A stretch of DNA of 64,000 nt from Stenotrophomonas sp. HITSZ_GD (GTDB taxonomy: Bacteria > Pseudomonadota > Gammaproteobacteria > Xanthomonadales > Xanthomonadaceae): contig NZ_JARQXB010000003.1 in NCBI RefSeq assembly GCF_029543105.1, forward strand, positions 62,001 to 126,000. The letters run 5' to 3'. The notes beneath the pieces were generated by a model, which saw only the letters and a list, made by a program, of their open reading frames with translations, was not told the origin of the DNA and searched no databases. Each line of letters begins with the position of its first letter. Within the stretch, counting starts at the first letter, position 1. The position numbers and the translations under genes are program-made. Positions 43,028 through 54,029 of the stretch are shown piece after piece.

Positions 43028-44479
43028 ATGTTGATCCTGCCTTTGCACAAGCCGCTCACCTGGGCGACCTGGCCCTGGATGACCAGCTTGCTGCTGCTGG
43101 TCAACGTGATCGTGTTCTTCGGCGCGCAGGCCGGCGACACCGAGGCGATGACGCAGGCCCAACGCTACTACGTGCAATCCGGCCTGGCCGAACAGGAGCT
43201 GCCGGCCTATCGCCAGTACCTGCTCGACACCGGCCGCGGCGACGAGTTGCAGGCGTTGGACGAACAGGATGAAGGCGAGCAATGGGGCCAGCTCGCCGGG
43301 GCCGCGGTGAATGACCTGGGCTTTCGCGCGCGCCTGGCGCAACGTGCGCCCGGCAAGGACGAGGACGCCCAGGCGCGCTGGCGCCCGCTGCGCGCCGAAT
43401 TCGACCGCCGCCTGGACGCCATCTTTACCTTGCGCCACATGCAGCGCGGCTCGGAGTGGTCGCCGCACCGCATGCTCACGGCGGCGTTCCTGCATGCCGA
43501 TCCCATGCACCTGGTCGGCAACATGCTCTTCCTGGTCGCGCTCGGCCTGCTGTTGGAAGGCGCCATCGGTGCGTGGTGGCTGCTGGGCGTCTACGTGGTG
43601 GGTGCTTACGGCTCGGCCGCGGCGAGCGTGCTGTGGCGCTGGGGCGAGTACGGCGGCGGGTTGGGCGCCTCGGGTGCCATCGCCGCGATGATGGGGGCGT
43701 TCTGCGCGGTATGGGGTCGCCAGCCGGTGCGCTTCTTCTACTGGTTCGGGGTGGTGTTCGACTACGTGCGCGCACCGGCCATCGCGTTGTTCCCGCTGTG
43801 GCTGGGCTGGGAAGTGTTCAACCTGCTTTCGCAGGACGATGCGCGCGTCGCTTTCGAAGCGCATGCGGGTGGGCTGGTCACCGGTGCGTTGATGGGCGCC
43901 GTGCTGGTGTGGACGCGGCAGACGCGGCCGGCATTCCTCCAGGATACGCCGGCCGCCCTGGTGGACGACCGCTGGGAACGCGCGCAGCGTCACCTGGGGC
44001 GGATGGAAAACATCGAGGCCGAATCGCTGCTGGCCGAACTGGCGGCCGAGCAACCGCAAAGTTTCGAGGTGGCACTGGCACGTTGCCGCGTGGCGCGCAA
44101 CGCGGGGCAGGGGCAGTTCCTGCGCGAACGCGCACTGGCATTGCTACGCCTGCCCGCCGGCGACGCCGCGCAGGTGCAGGCACAGTGGGGGCTGGTGCAA
44201 ACCCTGTCGGCGGAGGGGCTGGTGCTGCCGGCGGAGATGCGTGACGTACTGGTCTCGCAGTGGATCGCGCTGGGCCACCTGCAGGAGGCCGAGCAGCTGT
44301 TGTCATCGGACGGCGCGGCCGGCCTGCGCGATACGCAGGCCCAGCTGTGGCTGAAACTGGCGCTGGCCCATGGCACGCGCCCGTCGGGCGACCAGCGGCG
44401 CCTGCTCGCCCATCTGCTGCAGGCCTTCCCCGATCAGCCGCAGGCGGCCAAGGCGCGCTTCCTGCTGGACAACCTCTGA
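43028..44479 (+). CDS. Rhomboid protease with long loop and soluble C-terminal region
   Basis: This 483-residue protein is more than twice the size of the rhomboid at 25139. After the first helix (about 18-36) comes a roughly 100-residue polar insert, then the core with [12 protein letters not shown] (Asn165), catalytic Ser215 in GASGAI and His279 in EAHAGGL. From about 300 on there is a soluble helical, TPR-like region ([20 protein letters not shown]). AGGGGA is eight bases before the ATG at 43028. The extra regions may select substrates. Confidence 0.9.
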   Translation: MLILPLHKPLTWATWPWMTSLLLLVNVIVFFGAQAGDTEAMTQAQRYYVQSGLAEQELPAYRQYLLDTGRGDELQALDEQDEGEQWGQLAGAAVNDLGFRARLAQRAPGKDEDAQARWRPLRAEFDRRLDAIFTLRHMQRGSEWSPHRMLTAAFLHADPMHLVGNMLFLVALGLLLEGAIGAWWLLGVYVVGAYGSAAASVLWRWGEYGGGLGASGAIAAMMGAFCAVWGRQPVRFFYWFGVVFDYVRAPAIALFPLWLGWEVFNLLSQDDARVAFEAHAGGLVTGALMGAVLVWTRQTRPAFLQDTPAALVDDRWERAQRHLGRMENIEAESLLAELAAEQPQSFEVALARCRVARNAGQGQFLRERALALLRLPAGDAAQVQAQWGLVQTLSAEGLVLPAEMRDVLVSQWIALGHLQEAEQLLSSDGAAGLRDTQAQLWLKLALAHGTRPSGDQRRLLAHLLQAFPDQPQAAKARFLLDNL

Positions 44480-44483
44480 GGGA

Positions 44484-45755
44484 TCAGGCGGCCGGCGTGG
44501 CGGCGGGATTGATCGCCGCCAGCGCGTTCTGCAGGCGACGCCGGACGTCCTCGTCTTCGCAGGTGACGAGCGCGGTCTCCAGCAGTGCGCGGGCCTCCTC
44601 GTCGCGGCCGTAGCGCTCGGCCAGCAGCAGCGCGGCATCGAGCGCCCATTGCGCGGCGGCCTCGTGGCGTGGCCACTTGCGCACCATCGCGCGCAACGCG
44701 TCGACGGTGAGCTGGTGCTGGCCGGCCATGCGCGCGCGGTCCACCAGGGCGATCGCCTGTTCGACCTGTGCCGGGGTGAAATCCGGGTCGGTCTCGAGCA
44801 TCTCGCGCAACAGCGACAGCGCGCGGCGCTCCTGCTTCTCGGCGATGAGCCGGCTGATGTACTGCTGCGCGTGGTCGTGGAGTTCCGGCGAAGGGCCCTC
44901 CTTGCGCAGCAGGCGCTGGTACAGCTCGTGCACGCCCAGCGACACCGCGCGGCCGCGGATCGCCCCGCGCAATGCTTCGCGCGCCTCGCGCGGATGGCCG
45001 TCGCGCACGTGGCCCTCGGCTTCGTCGAGCAGGCGCTGGTCTGGGTCGGCGCGGCGGGTGTCCTGCAGGGCTTCCGGTTCGAAACCCAGGACCTCGTGGT
45101 ACTGGTAGACCAGGTAGCCGAGGAGATGGAAGGTCGAAAACAGGCCCCAGATCGCCACGAAATTGAAGGCCACGCTGCTGACCTCCGGAGGCAGATAGGC
45201 GCGCAGCCACTTGCCGGCCAACATCGTGCTGATCTGGATCACGAACAGCAGGCAGAACGCAGCCAGATAGGGCCAGCCGATCCGTAGCGCCAGATCCAGC
45301 GGGACCAGTGGATTCAGCGCCCTGCGCAAGCTGCCGTCCAAGGCGAGGGAAATCACCATGCCCGGTTGCATCAGCGCGATCACCCCGATGGTCAGCAGCA
45401 GCATCCCCACGCTGCGCGTCAGGAACGCCACCGCGATCAGCCCGGCGATCACCAGCAGCGACAGCGCGAACAGCCGTATCACCGCGCCATCGCCCAGCTC
45501 CAGGGCATACTCGGGCGCGCCGGGATGGCCATTGGCCGTGTGGCGAAGAATCTCGAAGGCGTAGCGGTAAACCGCCAGCCAAGTCACCAGGCTGAATATC
45601 CAGCCGATTCCGGGGACTACACCGAGTAAGGTGCAAAGCGTCAGCGCGAGCAGTGACCACAAGGCCGCGCCCTGCAGCGGATAGAAGGTAATGGCGCGCA
45701 CGCGCGACCAGAACGGTTCGGGCTGCGCATGCCGCTGCCTACGACGATCTTCCAT
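44484..45755 (-). CDS. Polytopic membrane protein with C-terminal TPR-like domain
   Basis: This 423-residue protein has about five hydrophobic segments in its first 230 residues (GIGWIFSLVTWLAVYRYAFE, LFALSLLVIAGLIAVAFL, MLLLTIGVIALMQPG), resembling DUF4013-type proteins. A charged helical region with repeat-like pairs of helices reaches the end. Function is unknown. A GGGGGAG ribosome site precedes the ATG at 45755. It converges with the large rhomboid gene four bases away. Confidence 0.82.
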   Translation of the reverse strand: MEDRRRQRHAQPEPFWSRVRAITFYPLQGAALWSLLALTLCTLLGVVPGIGWIFSLVTWLAVYRYAFEILRHTANGHPGAPEYALELGDGAVIRLFALSLLVIAGLIAVAFLTRSVGMLLLTIGVIALMQPGMVISLALDGSLRRALNPLVPLDLALRIGWPYLAAFCLLFVIQISTMLAGKWLRAYLPPEVSSVAFNFVAIWGLFSTFHLLGYLVYQYHEVLGFEPEALQDTRRADPDQRLLDEAEGHVRDGHPREAREALRGAIRGRAVSLGVHELYQRLLRKEGPSPELHDHAQQYISRLIAEKQERRALSLLREMLETDPDFTPAQVEQAIALVDRARMAGQHQLTVDALRAMVRKWPRHEAAAQWALDAALLLAERYGRDEEARALLETALVTCEDEDVRRRLQNALAAINPAATPAA

Positions 45756-45839
45756 GACGCTCCCCCTGAGCGGTCGTTGTCCGTCCGGATTGTGCTGGCA
45801 CGCGCCCGGCGCGCGCAATGGTGCCGGGCGCCGCGTCCG

Positions 45840-47348
45840 TCAGCGCTTGCCGCCGCCGAAGATGCCACCCAGGATGCCGCGCACGATCTGCTGGCCGAGC
45901 TTGCTGCCCACGGTACGCGTGGTCTGCTTGGCCATCGTCTCCAGCAGGCCCTGGCGGCGCTTGGTGCCGAACACCGCGTCCTTCACCGCCTGGCCCCAAT
46001 CGTTGCCGGCGGCCGCGTCGTGTTCCGGCCCGCGCGCCGGCGGCGCGTCGGTCTTGGCGACCTGTTCCTGCGCCCGCCTGGCGAGCATTTCCGCGGCCGA
46101 TTCGCGGTTCACCGCGGTGTCGTACTTGCCGCCCACCGGGCTGCCCGCGCGCACCTGCGCGCGTTCGGCGTCGGTGATCGCGCCCATGCGGCAACGCGGC
46201 GGGGCAATCAGCGTCTGCTCCACGGGCATCGGCACGCCCTTGTCCTGCAGCGTGGAGACCAATGCCTCGCCGGTACCCAGGCTGGAGATCGCGCTGGCCA
46301 CATCGAGCTTGGGATTGGCGACAAATGTCTCGGCGGCGGTCTTGACCGCCTTCTGGTCGCGCGGGGTATACGCACGCAGCGCGTGCTGCACGCGGTTGCC
46401 AAGCTGGCCGAGGATGTTGGCCGGCACGTCGTCCGGGAACTGCGAGCAGAAGTACACGCCCACGCCCTTGGAGCGGATCAGCCGCACCACCTGCTCGATA
46501 CGCTGCACCAGCGCCGGCGGCGCGTCGTCGAACAGCAGGTGTGCCTCGTCGAACACGAACACCAGCTTGGGCTTGTCCAGGTCGCCCACTTCCGGCAGCC
46601 GCTCGAACAATTCCGAGAGCAGCCACAGCAGGAAGGTGGAGTACAGCCGCGGCTTGAGCACCAGCTGCGCGGCGGCCAGGATGCCGATCACCCCGCGCCC
46701 GTCGGGCGTGGTGCGCATCAGGTCTTCCAGCGCCAGCGCCGGCTCGCCGAAGAAGCCTTCGCCGCCATCCTGTGCCAGCCGCAGCAGGGCGCGCTGGATC
46801 GCCGCCACCGAGGGCGCGCTGACCAGCCCGTATTCGGTGGAGATTTCCTTGCGGTCTTCCACCACCAGGTTGAGCAGGGCGCGCAGGTCGTCCAGGTCGA
46901 GCAGCAGCAGGCCGCGGTCGTCGGCCAGCTTGAACACGATGTCCAGCACGCCGGCCTGGGTGTCGTTGAGTTCGAGGATGCGGGCGAGCAGGGTGGGGCC
47001 CATCTCGCTCACCGTGGTGCGCACCGGGTGGCCGAGCTGGCCGTACAGGTCCCAGAACACCACCGGGCTGGCGGCCGGCGCGTAGTCGGGCACGCCGATC
47101 TCGGCGGCGCGCTGGCGCAGTTTCTCGTTGCCATCGCCGGCCACCGCCAGGCCGGCCACGTCGCCCTTCACGTCGGCCAGGAACACCGGGACGCCGATGC
47201 GCGAGAAGCCTTCGGCCAGCGTCATCAGGGTCACCGTCTTGCCGGTGCCGGTCGCACCGGCCACCAGGCCGTGGCGATTGCCCAGCCGGGGCTGGAGGAC
47301 CACGGCGATGTCGTCGGTGACGCCCTTGCCCAGCAGGATCGGATCCAT
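45840..47348 (-). CDS. YjgR-like HerA-type ATPase (DUF853)
   Basis: This 502-residue P-loop ATPase has Walker A VAGATGTGKTVTLMTLAE, ADVKGDVAGLA, Walker B LVFVFDEAHLLFDDAP and YFCSQFPDDVPANILGQLGNR, matching Escherichia coli YjgR. The tail is basic and Gly-rich (RGILGGIFGGGKR). Its physiological role is not established. The ATG at 47348 has a GAGG site seven bases upstream; a TTG six codons earlier is rejected. Confidence 0.93.
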   Translation of the reverse strand: MDPILLGKGVTDDIAVVLQPRLGNRHGLVAGATGTGKTVTLMTLAEGFSRIGVPVFLADVKGDVAGLAVAGDGNEKLRQRAAEIGVPDYAPAASPVVFWDLYGQLGHPVRTTVSEMGPTLLARILELNDTQAGVLDIVFKLADDRGLLLLDLDDLRALLNLVVEDRKEISTEYGLVSAPSVAAIQRALLRLAQDGGEGFFGEPALALEDLMRTTPDGRGVIGILAAAQLVLKPRLYSTFLLWLLSELFERLPEVGDLDKPKLVFVFDEAHLLFDDAPPALVQRIEQVVRLIRSKGVGVYFCSQFPDDVPANILGQLGNRVQHALRAYTPRDQKAVKTAAETFVANPKLDVASAISSLGTGEALVSTLQDKGVPMPVEQTLIAPPRCRMGAITDAERAQVRAGSPVGGKYDTAVNRESAAEMLARRAQEQVAKTDAPPARGPEHDAAAGNDWGQAVKDAVFGTKRRQGLLETMAKQTTRTVGSKLGQQIVRGILGGIFGGGKR

Positions 47349-47483
47349 GGCATGCCTCGCATTCAAGTTGCGCGGATTCTACGGCGCTGGCTGACGTTGC
47401 ACTGTACCCGTCCTGCAGCGCGCCTTGCCCCGGCGCGCGACCGGCGGCTACCCTGCCAGACCTCTTCGCCGCCGTACCGAAAG

Positions 47484-49061
47484 ATGCCGCTTCCGTTCCC
47501 TGTTCCGCGCCCGTGGTCCGTGCTGGCCGCCGTGGCGCTGCTGTCGGTCGTTCCCTCCGCCCAGGCGCTGTCCAAGCGCGACGAGGCCCGCGTGGAGGCC
47601 CTCCAGGGGCGGATGGCCGCCGCCGAGAAGCGCTACCGCGACGCCCAGGTGCTGGTGGGCAACGCCGACCCCAAGGGCCAGGCCGAAAGCGACGCCGCGC
47701 TGGAGGACATGGAGGACGTCATCACCGCCTGCACCCAGCAGCGCGGCTGCCAGATGGGCACGATGCTGGCGACCTACAAGCGCCTGCTGAAGGCCAACAC
47801 CGACGCCCAGCAGCAGGACGACGCCGACGGCGCGGACGATGGCCTGCTCGAAGCCGACCCGGACCACGTCGGCCCGCTGGCCGCCGATGTGCCGGAGGCC
47901 GCGCGCGCCGCGGCCCTGCTCAACGACCGCCGGCACGAGTTCGACACCATGGTCGAATACAACGCCGCCGTGCAGGCCGGCATCCGCCGCTGGCTCACCG
48001 ACCTGCGCCCGCAGCTGCTCACCAGCTACGAGAACTACGAGAACCTGCGCGGCATCATGTGGCCCGAATGGCAGCGCCGCGCGCTGCCCGAGGCGCTGTT
48101 GTTCGGCATCATGGCCAAGGAATCCAACGGCCGCGTCCATGCCAGCTCGCGCGCCGGCGCCGCCGGGCTGATGCAGTTCATGCCGGCCACCGGCCGCCGC
48201 TTCGGCCTGGGCGTGGACGACACCGGCTTTGACAGCCGCTTCGACCCGCGCAGCGCGGCGATGGCCAGCGCGGCCTACCTCAACGAGCGCATGGGCGAGC
48301 TCAACCGCAACATCGAGCTGGCCCTGGCCGCCTACAACGGCGGCGAAGGCCGCGCGGCGCGCGTCTATGGCGCCACTGGCGGGCGCAGCTTCTGGGACCA
48401 GTCGGTGTACGACCAGTTCCCGGCCGAGACCAAGGACTACGTGCCGATGGTGATCGCCGCGGCATGGCTGTTCCTGCACCCGCAGCAGTACGGGCTGGAG
48501 CTGCCGAAGGTCAACGCGGTGCCGGCCACGCTCACGCTCGCGCGTTCGACCACGATCTACGAGCTGACCATCTGCCTGGGCAGCGCCGGCACGCGCGACG
48601 GCTACATGCGCGCGCTGCGTAACCTCAACCCGCGCTACGAGCCGGATGGCTGGATTCCCGGCGGCACGACGATCAACGCCACCACGCGCATCGTCGGGCT
48701 GTACAACCGCTACTGCGTGAAGGGCCCGCGCGCGGACCTGGCGCGCACGCTGATCACCGCCGACCTCAACCAGGCCATCGTGCGGCCTTCGCCGCAATCG
48801 TTCACCGGCAGCGTGGCGGTGGGCAGCGCCACCCCGATGGCCGGCGTGGCGACCACGGTGGCGACCGGCCAGCCGGCGCCGGCCAAGCCCAAGGCCAAGC
48901 AGGTGCGCAGCTACAAGGTGGCCAAGGGCGACACGCTGGGGCGCATCGCCGACAAGCACCAGTGCGAGATCAAGGAACTGGCCAAGGCGAACAAGCTGCG
49001 CGCCCCGGCGTATGCGCTCAAGCCAGGGCAGGTGATCCAACTGGTGGGCTGCGACAGGTAA
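47484..49061 (+). CDS. LysM-containing lytic murein transglycosylase (MltD-like)
   Basis: This 525-residue exported protein has a signal peptide (cleavage near AQA), a helical region with CTQQRGCQMG, an SLT transglycosylase domain and a C-terminal LysM module. The SLT domain has the catalytic Glu in MAKESNG, then AGAAGLMQFMPATG and ALAAYNGGEG; the LysM module has YKVAKGDTLGRIADKHQ. It cleaves peptidoglycan glycan strands in the periplasm. It converges with psd across an extragenic palindrome. Confidence 0.94.
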   Translation: MPLPFPVPRPWSVLAAVALLSVVPSAQALSKRDEARVEALQGRMAAAEKRYRDAQVLVGNADPKGQAESDAALEDMEDVITACTQQRGCQMGTMLATYKRLLKANTDAQQQDDADGADDGLLEADPDHVGPLAADVPEAARAAALLNDRRHEFDTMVEYNAAVQAGIRRWLTDLRPQLLTSYENYENLRGIMWPEWQRRALPEALLFGIMAKESNGRVHASSRAGAAGLMQFMPATGRRFGLGVDDTGFDSRFDPRSAAMASAAYLNERMGELNRNIELALAAYNGGEGRAARVYGATGGRSFWDQSVYDQFPAETKDYVPMVIAAAWLFLHPQQYGLELPKVNAVPATLTLARSTTIYELTICLGSAGTRDGYMRALRNLNPRYEPDGWIPGGTTINATTRIVGLYNRYCVKGPRADLARTLITADLNQAIVRPSPQSFTGSVAVGSATPMAGVATTVATGQPAPAKPKAKQVRSYKVAKGDTLGRIADKHQCEIKELAKANKLRAPAYALKPGQVIQLVGCDR

Positions 49062-49100
49062 GGCGGGGCGGCCCCGGCGGGCGGACGTTCCTCCGTTTTT

Positions 49101-49162
49101 TGTAGGAGCGGCTTCAGCCGCGACCGCGCGATCCCGCGGTCGCGGCTGAAGCCGCTCCTACA
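49101..49162. repeat. Perfect GTAG-type extragenic palindrome pair
   Basis: Two 28-bp arms are exact inverse complements (49101-49128 and 49135-49162; each arm begins TGTAGGAGCGGCTTCAGCCG in its own direction) around a six-base spacer. A short T-run precedes it. It may terminate both converging transcripts. Confidence 0.95.
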
Positions 49163-49204
49163 AAGGAAGGGCGCGGGCGGGCTGCGCGCCGCGCGCCAGT
49201 TCCC

Positions 49205-50047
49205 TCAGCGCAGCGTCGCCAGCGCCTCGCCCAGCTTCACCGGCGATTCGGCGCGCAGCTGCGGCGCGAATTCGGCCACGCCCGGCGGCAGCAGCACGAT
49301 CACGGTGGAGCCGTAGTTGAAGCGCGCCATCTCGGCGAAGCGCTCCAGCGTGATGCCCTGGCCGCGATAGTCCTTGCGCGTGATGCGGTCGCCGTAGGCC
49401 GGAATCTCCTCGCCGCTCCACACCGTTTCCACGCCGGAGACCAGCAACGCGCCGACCATCACCGAGGCCATCGGCCCGAAGTCGGTATCGAAATGGCACA
49501 CCAGCCGCTCGTTGCGCGCGAACAGCCGCGGCACGCCGGCCACCGCGGCCGGGCCCACGCTGAACAAGCGCCCGGGCACGTGCGCCGTCTCGCGCAGCGT
49601 GCCGGTCCACGGCATGTGCACGCGGTGGTAGTCGCGCGGCGACAGGTAGACCGTGGCGAACAGCCCTTCGCGGTACGGCAGGGCGGAGGCTTCGTCGCCG
49701 AGCAGTTCGGCGGCGGTGAACGATTGCCCCTTGGCCTGGAAAATGCGGCCATCCTCGATGGCGCCAAGCTGGCTGATGCGGCCGTCCGCCGGCATCACCA
49801 GCGTGCGCGGGTCCGCATCGGCACGGCGCGCGCCTTCCTTCAGCGCGCGGGTGAAGAACGCATTGAACGACGGGTAGGCGGTCGGGTCCGGCTGCGCGGC
49901 CTCGGCTAGGTTGACGTCGAACTTCTCGGTCACCGTGTCGATCAGCCACTGCTTCACGCGCGGGTTCGTCGAATAGGCGAGCCGGCGCGCCAGCGAGGAC
50001 AGCGCGCGGTGCGGCAGGGCGTAGGTCAGGGCGGTGGTGAGGTTCAT
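49205..50047 (-). CDS. psd: Phosphatidylserine decarboxylase proenzyme
   Basis: Psd converts phosphatidylserine to phosphatidylethanolamine at the inner membrane. The 280-residue proenzyme has the self-cleavage site GST (Ser247) in FNYGSTVIV, which gives the pyruvoyl group, plus [11 protein letters not shown] (Asp88) and [10 protein letters not shown] (His144) of the processing triad. The site is YGST rather than the usual LGST. Its ATG overlaps the stop of the SCO gene. Confidence 0.96.
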   Translation of the reverse strand: MNLTTALTYALPHRALSSLARRLAYSTNPRVKQWLIDTVTEKFDVNLAEAAQPDPTAYPSFNAFFTRALKEGARRADADPRTLVMPADGRISQLGAIEDGRIFQAKGQSFTAAELLGDEASALPYREGLFATVYLSPRDYHRVHMPWTGTLRETAHVPGRLFSVGPAAVAGVPRLFARNERLVCHFDTDFGPMASVMVGALLVSGVETVWSGEEIPAYGDRITRKDYRGQGITLERFAEMARFNYGSTVIVLLPPGVAEFAPQLRAESPVKLGEALATLR

Positions 50048-50685
50048 GGGGTGGAAGCCTGGGTCAGCCGGGTGAAATCCGCGGCGATGGCCTGCGGCTG
50101 GAAAGGGGGGCGGATCAGGCCGGCGAGCCGGCCCTCCGGGTCGAGCACGGCGATGCCGGCCGAGTGGTCCATGCTGTAGTCGTTCGGGTTCTCGTCGAAA
50201 TGCTTGCCCGGCACCTTCTGGAACACGAAGCCCAGCGCGGTGGCGAAACGCTCCAGTTCCGGCACGTCGGCGGTCGCGGCCAGGGTGTCCTTGTGGAAGG
50301 CGTGGGCGTATTCGCCGACACGCGCCGGCGGGTCGCGATCGGGATCGATGGACACGAACAGCACGCGCGGGCGCAGGCTTTCGGGAATCGTCGTCCACTG
50401 CTGCTGCGCGCGGGCGAGGTCGGCCAGGGTGGTCGGGCACACGTCCGGGCAGGACAGGAAGCCGATGAACACCAGCGTCCAATGGCCCTTCAGCTCGCCG
50501 GGCACCAGCGAGGTACCGTCGGACTGGCGCAGGTTGAAGTCGGGCAGGGGCCGCGGCTGCGGATACATCACCACCGTCTCGGTGGCCGCCGGCGCGCGAT
50601 CCAGGAAGACCTTCTGCGCGGCAATCAGGCCCAGGCCCGCGGCCAGGGCGGCGGCAATCACGATGCCGGTTGTACGTAGGGTCAT
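50044..50685 (-). CDS. SCO1/SenC-family copper chaperone
   Basis: This 213-residue membrane-anchored periplasmic protein has an N-terminal helix (about 5-24) and a thioredoxin fold. The copper-binding CxxxC is in [11 protein letters not shown] (Cys79, Cys83) and the distal His is in [15 protein letters not shown]. It delivers copper to the CuA site of cytochrome oxidase or controls its redox state. The ATG at 50685 with GAGGTGG upstream is preferred over a GTG four codons earlier. It is translationally coupled to psd. Confidence 0.93.
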   Translation of the reverse strand: MTLRTTGIVIAAALAAGLGLIAAQKVFLDRAPAATETVVMYPQPRPLPDFNLRQSDGTSLVPGELKGHWTLVFIGFLSCPDVCPTTLADLARAQQQWTTIPESLRPRVLFVSIDPDRDPPARVGEYAHAFHKDTLAATADVPELERFATALGFVFQKVPGKHFDENPNDYSMDHSAGIAVLDPEGRLAGLIRPPFQPQAIAADFTRLTQASTP

Positions 50686-50829
50686 GCGGCCAGCCACCTC
50701 GTTCCAGGGCGCCGGCGGACCGGCGCGGGTCGGCGGATCAGGCCGCCGGCGGGCGTCGCCCGGGGGCCGGCGCGGCCCGCGCGCCGAAGTTTCCCCTGCA
50801 ACAGACGCTCATGATAGCGGCCGCGCGCC

Positions 50830-50835
50830 TATAAT
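50830..50835 (+). promoter_or_regulatory. Candidate -10 element of prmB
   Basis: A consensus TATAAT lies 28 bases before the prmB ATG. The -35 region is not recognisable. Confidence 0.45.
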
Positions 50836-50863
50836 CGGGGGCCTTTCCCCACACGCTTTCGCC

Positions 50864-51790
50864 ATGACTGCCGCCGCGGCCGACGAACTGTCCACGATCA
50901 TCGACCTGATCCGCTACGGCACCAGCCGTTTCAACGAAGCCGGCCTGACCTTCGGCCACAGCTACGACAACGCGCTGGACGAGGCGACCCAACTGGTCCT
51001 GCACACCCTGCACCTGCCGCACGACCTGGGCCCGGCCTACGGCGCCGCGCGCCTGACCCGCGCCGAGCGCGAGCAGGTGCTGGCGCTGTTCCAGCGCCGC
51101 ATCGACGAGCGCGTGCCGGCGGCCTACCTCACCGGCGAGGCGTGGTTCGCCGGGCTGAGCTTCAAGAGCGATGCGCGCGCGCTGGTGCCGCGCTCGCCGA
51201 TCGCCGAGCTGATCGAGGCCGGCTTCGAGCCGTGGCTGGGCGGGCGCGAGGTCAGCCGCGCGCTGGACCTGTGCACCGGCTCGGGCTGCATCGCCATCGC
51301 CATGGGCCACTACAACCCGAACTGGCAGGTGGACGGCGTGGACATCAGCGACGACGCGCTCGCGCTGGCCGCCGAGAACAAGGCGCGCCTGCACGCCGAC
51401 AACGTCACCCTGCTCAAGTCGGACCTGTTCAACGGGCTGACCGGCCGCCATTACGACCTGATCGTCACCAACCCGCCCTACGTCACCAACGAGGAGACCG
51501 ATGCGCTGCCGCGCGAGTACTCCTACGAGCCGGAGCTGGGCTTGCGCGCGGGCGACGACGGGCTGGACCTGGTGCTGAAGATCCTGCGCGACGCGCCGAT
51601 CCACCTGTCCGAGGACGGGCTGCTGATCTGCGAGGTCGGCGAATCCGAGCGGCATCTGGTCAAGCTGCTGCCGGAGGTCGATTTCGCCTGGATCGAGTTC
51701 AAGGTCGGCCAGATGGGCATCTTCGCGGTGGAGTGCCGCGAGCTGATCGCGCACAGCGCGCGCATCACGGAGCTGGCCGCACAGCGATGA
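50864..51790 (+). CDS. prmB: Ribosomal protein L3 glutamine methyltransferase
   Basis: PrmB N5-methylates a glutamine of ribosomal protein L3. The 308-residue protein has [17 protein letters not shown] and [11 protein letters not shown], the SAM-binding [13 protein letters not shown] and the catalytic NPPY in [19 protein letters not shown] favours PrmB over PrmC. It is followed without a gap by aroC (four-base overlap), the usual xanthomonad order. Confidence 0.95.
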   Translation: MTAAAADELSTIIDLIRYGTSRFNEAGLTFGHSYDNALDEATQLVLHTLHLPHDLGPAYGAARLTRAEREQVLALFQRRIDERVPAAYLTGEAWFAGLSFKSDARALVPRSPIAELIEAGFEPWLGGREVSRALDLCTGSGCIAIAMGHYNPNWQVDGVDISDDALALAAENKARLHADNVTLLKSDLFNGLTGRHYDLIVTNPPYVTNEETDALPREYSYEPELGLRAGDDGLDLVLKILRDAPIHLSEDGLLICEVGESERHLVKLLPEVDFAWIEFKVGQMGIFAVECRELIAHSARITELAAQR

Positions 51791-52890
51791 GCGCGAACAG
51801 CTTCGGCAAGCTGCTGACGGTCACCACGTTCGGCGAGTCGCACGGCCCGGCGATCGGCTGCGTGGTCGATGGCTGTCCGCCGGGGCTGGCGCTGGACGCG
51901 GCCGAATTCACCCACGATTTGCAGCGCCGCGCCACCGGCAAGACCCGCCATACCTCGGCGCGCCGCGAGGCCGACGAGGTGGAGATCCTCTCCGGCGTGT
52001 ACGAAGGCCTGACCACCGGCACGCCGATCGCGCTGCTGATCCGCAATACCGACCAGCGCAGCAAGGATTACGCGAACATCGCCCAACAGTTCCGCCCGGG
52101 CCATGCCGACTACAGCTATTGGCAGAAGTACGGCATCCGCGATCCGCGCGGCGGCGGGCGCTCGTCCGCGCGCGAGACCACCGTGCGCGTGGCCGCTGGC
52201 GTGATCGCCAAGAAGTGGCTGGCGCAGCGCTACGGTGTCACCGTGCGCGGCTGGCTGTCGCAGCTCGGGCCGATCGTGCCGGAAGGCTTCGACTGGAACG
52301 CGGTGGAGGACAACCCGTTCTTCTGGCCGCACGCCGCGCAGGTGGACGCGCTGGAAAGCTACATGGATGCGCTGCGCAAGTCCGGCGACTCGGTCGGCGC
52401 GCGCGTCACCGTGGTGGCCGACGGCGTGCCGCCGGGCTGGGGCGAGCCGATCTACGGCAAGCTCGATGGCGAACTGGCCGCCGCGCTGATGAGCATCAAC
52501 GCGGTCAAGGGCGTGGAGATCGGCGACGGTTTCGACGTGATCGCGCAGAAGGGCACCGAGCATCGCGACCTGATCTCCGCGCAGGGCTTCCACAGCAATC
52601 ACGCCGGCGGCATCCTCGGCGGCATTTCCACCGGGCAGCAGGTCGTGGCCTCGATCGCGCTCAAGCCCACCTCCAGCCTGCGCCTGCCTGGCGAGAGCGT
52701 GGACGTGGACGGGCAGCCGATCGAGGTGGTGACCACCGGCCGCCATGATCCGTGCGTGGGCATCCGCGCCACGCCGATCGCCGAGGCGATGATGGCGCTG
52801 GTGCTGATGGACCAGGCGCTGCGCCATCGCGCGCAGTGTGGGGATGTCGGCCCGATCTCGCCGCGTATTCCCGGAACGCTCGATGGCTGA
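51787..52890 (+). CDS. aroC: Chorismate synthase
   Basis: AroC makes chorismate from EPSP with reduced FMN, the last step of the shikimate pathway. The 367-residue protein has [55 protein letters not shown] and [11 protein letters not shown], all signature blocks. It overlaps prmB by four bases and the next gene by eight. Confidence 0.98.
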   Translation: MSANSFGKLLTVTTFGESHGPAIGCVVDGCPPGLALDAAEFTHDLQRRATGKTRHTSARREADEVEILSGVYEGLTTGTPIALLIRNTDQRSKDYANIAQQFRPGHADYSYWQKYGIRDPRGGGRSSARETTVRVAAGVIAKKWLAQRYGVTVRGWLSQLGPIVPEGFDWNAVEDNPFFWPHAAQVDALESYMDALRKSGDSVGARVTVVADGVPPGWGEPIYGKLDGELAAALMSINAVKGVEIGDGFDVIAQKGTEHRDLISAQGFHSNHAGGILGGISTGQQVVASIALKPTSSLRLPGESVDVDGQPIEVVTTGRHDPCVGIRATPIAEAMMALVLMDQALRHRAQCGDVGPISPRIPGTLDG

Positions 52891-53938
52891 AGCGCGCCCG
52901 CGCGTGTGGGTCAGCCAGCCGCTGTTCGACGAGGAGATCGAACGGCTCGGGCAGTATGTCGACGTGCAGGCCACGGCGGAGGTCACGAAGTATTCGGCCG
53001 GCGACATCGCCGCGCGCCTGGCCGGCGTGGACGGCGCGCTGATCACCCTCAACGAGCGCGTGGGCGCGGCGGAAATCGCCGATGCGCACGCGTTGCGGGC
53101 GCTCGCCAATGTCGGGGTCGGCTACAACAACCTCGATCTCGACGCGCTCAGCGCCGCCGGGATCATCGCCAGCAACACCCCGGACGTACTCACCGAGACC
53201 ACGGCCGACCTCGGTTTCGCCCTGCTGATGGCGGCCGCGCGGCGCATCACCGAATCCGAGCGCTGGCTGCGCGAGGGGCAGTGGCGGCAGTGGTCGTTCA
53301 AGACCATGCTCGGCCACGACATCCACGGCAGCACGCTGGGCATCCTGGGCATGGGCCGCATCGGCCAGGGCATCGCGCGCCGCGGCGCGCTCGGCTTCGG
53401 CATGAAGGTGCTGTACCACAACCGCAGCCGGCTGCCGGAGTCGGTGGAAGCGCAGACCGGTGCGCGCTACGTCGGCTTCGATGACCTGCTCGCGCAATCT
53501 GACCATCTCGTGCTGGTGCTGCCCTACACGCCGGCCGCGCACCACCTGATCGATGCCGCCGCGCTGGCGAAGATGAAGCCTTCCGCCACGCTGGTGAACA
53601 TCGCGCGCGGCGGGCTGGTGGACGAAGTGGCGCTGGCCGACGCACTGGCCCGCGGGCGCCTGGCCGCCGCGGGCCTGGACGTGTACGAGGGCGAGCCGGA
53701 CGTGCGCCCCGAGCTGCTCGCCCTGCGCAACGTGGTGCTGACCCCGCATATCGGCAGCGCCAGCCTGCACACGCGCCGCGCCATGGTCGCGCTGGCCGTG
53801 GACAACCTGATCGCCGCGCTGGGCCGGGGGCCGGATGCCGGCCGGCCGCCGAGCGCGCTGAACCTGGACCGGATCGACGCCGGCAAAACCGGCGGCGCGG
53901 GCGTGCGCGCGCGCAAAATCGGCGACGCCAAACGATAG
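52883..53938 (+). CDS. D-isomer 2-hydroxyacid dehydrogenase (glyoxylate/hydroxypyruvate reductase type)
   Basis: This 351-residue NAD(P)-dependent enzyme has [30 protein letters not shown] as the nucleotide loop, [10 protein letters not shown] with the catalytic Arg, GLDVYEGEP with the Glu and LTPHIGSAS with the His. The basic tail after about residue 325 is unusual. The best match is glyoxylate/hydroxypyruvate reductase, but substrate preference is not readable. Its ATG lies within the last codons of aroC. Confidence 0.92.
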   Translation: MAEARPRVWVSQPLFDEEIERLGQYVDVQATAEVTKYSAGDIAARLAGVDGALITLNERVGAAEIADAHALRALANVGVGYNNLDLDALSAAGIIASNTPDVLTETTADLGFALLMAAARRITESERWLREGQWRQWSFKTMLGHDIHGSTLGILGMGRIGQGIARRGALGFGMKVLYHNRSRLPESVEAQTGARYVGFDDLLAQSDHLVLVLPYTPAAHHLIDAAALAKMKPSATLVNIARGGLVDEVALADALARGRLAAAGLDVYEGEPDVRPELLALRNVVLTPHIGSASLHTRRAMVALAVDNLIAALGRGPDAGRPPSALNLDRIDAGKTGGAGVRARKIGDAKR

Positions 53939-54029
53939 GGAGCCTCCGCGTCCGTTTCACCGGAGGTTCCCCGAACCCAGCGATGCTGCGCCGAACTCCT
54001 TTTCCCATCGAATCATCGAGTCACATTCC

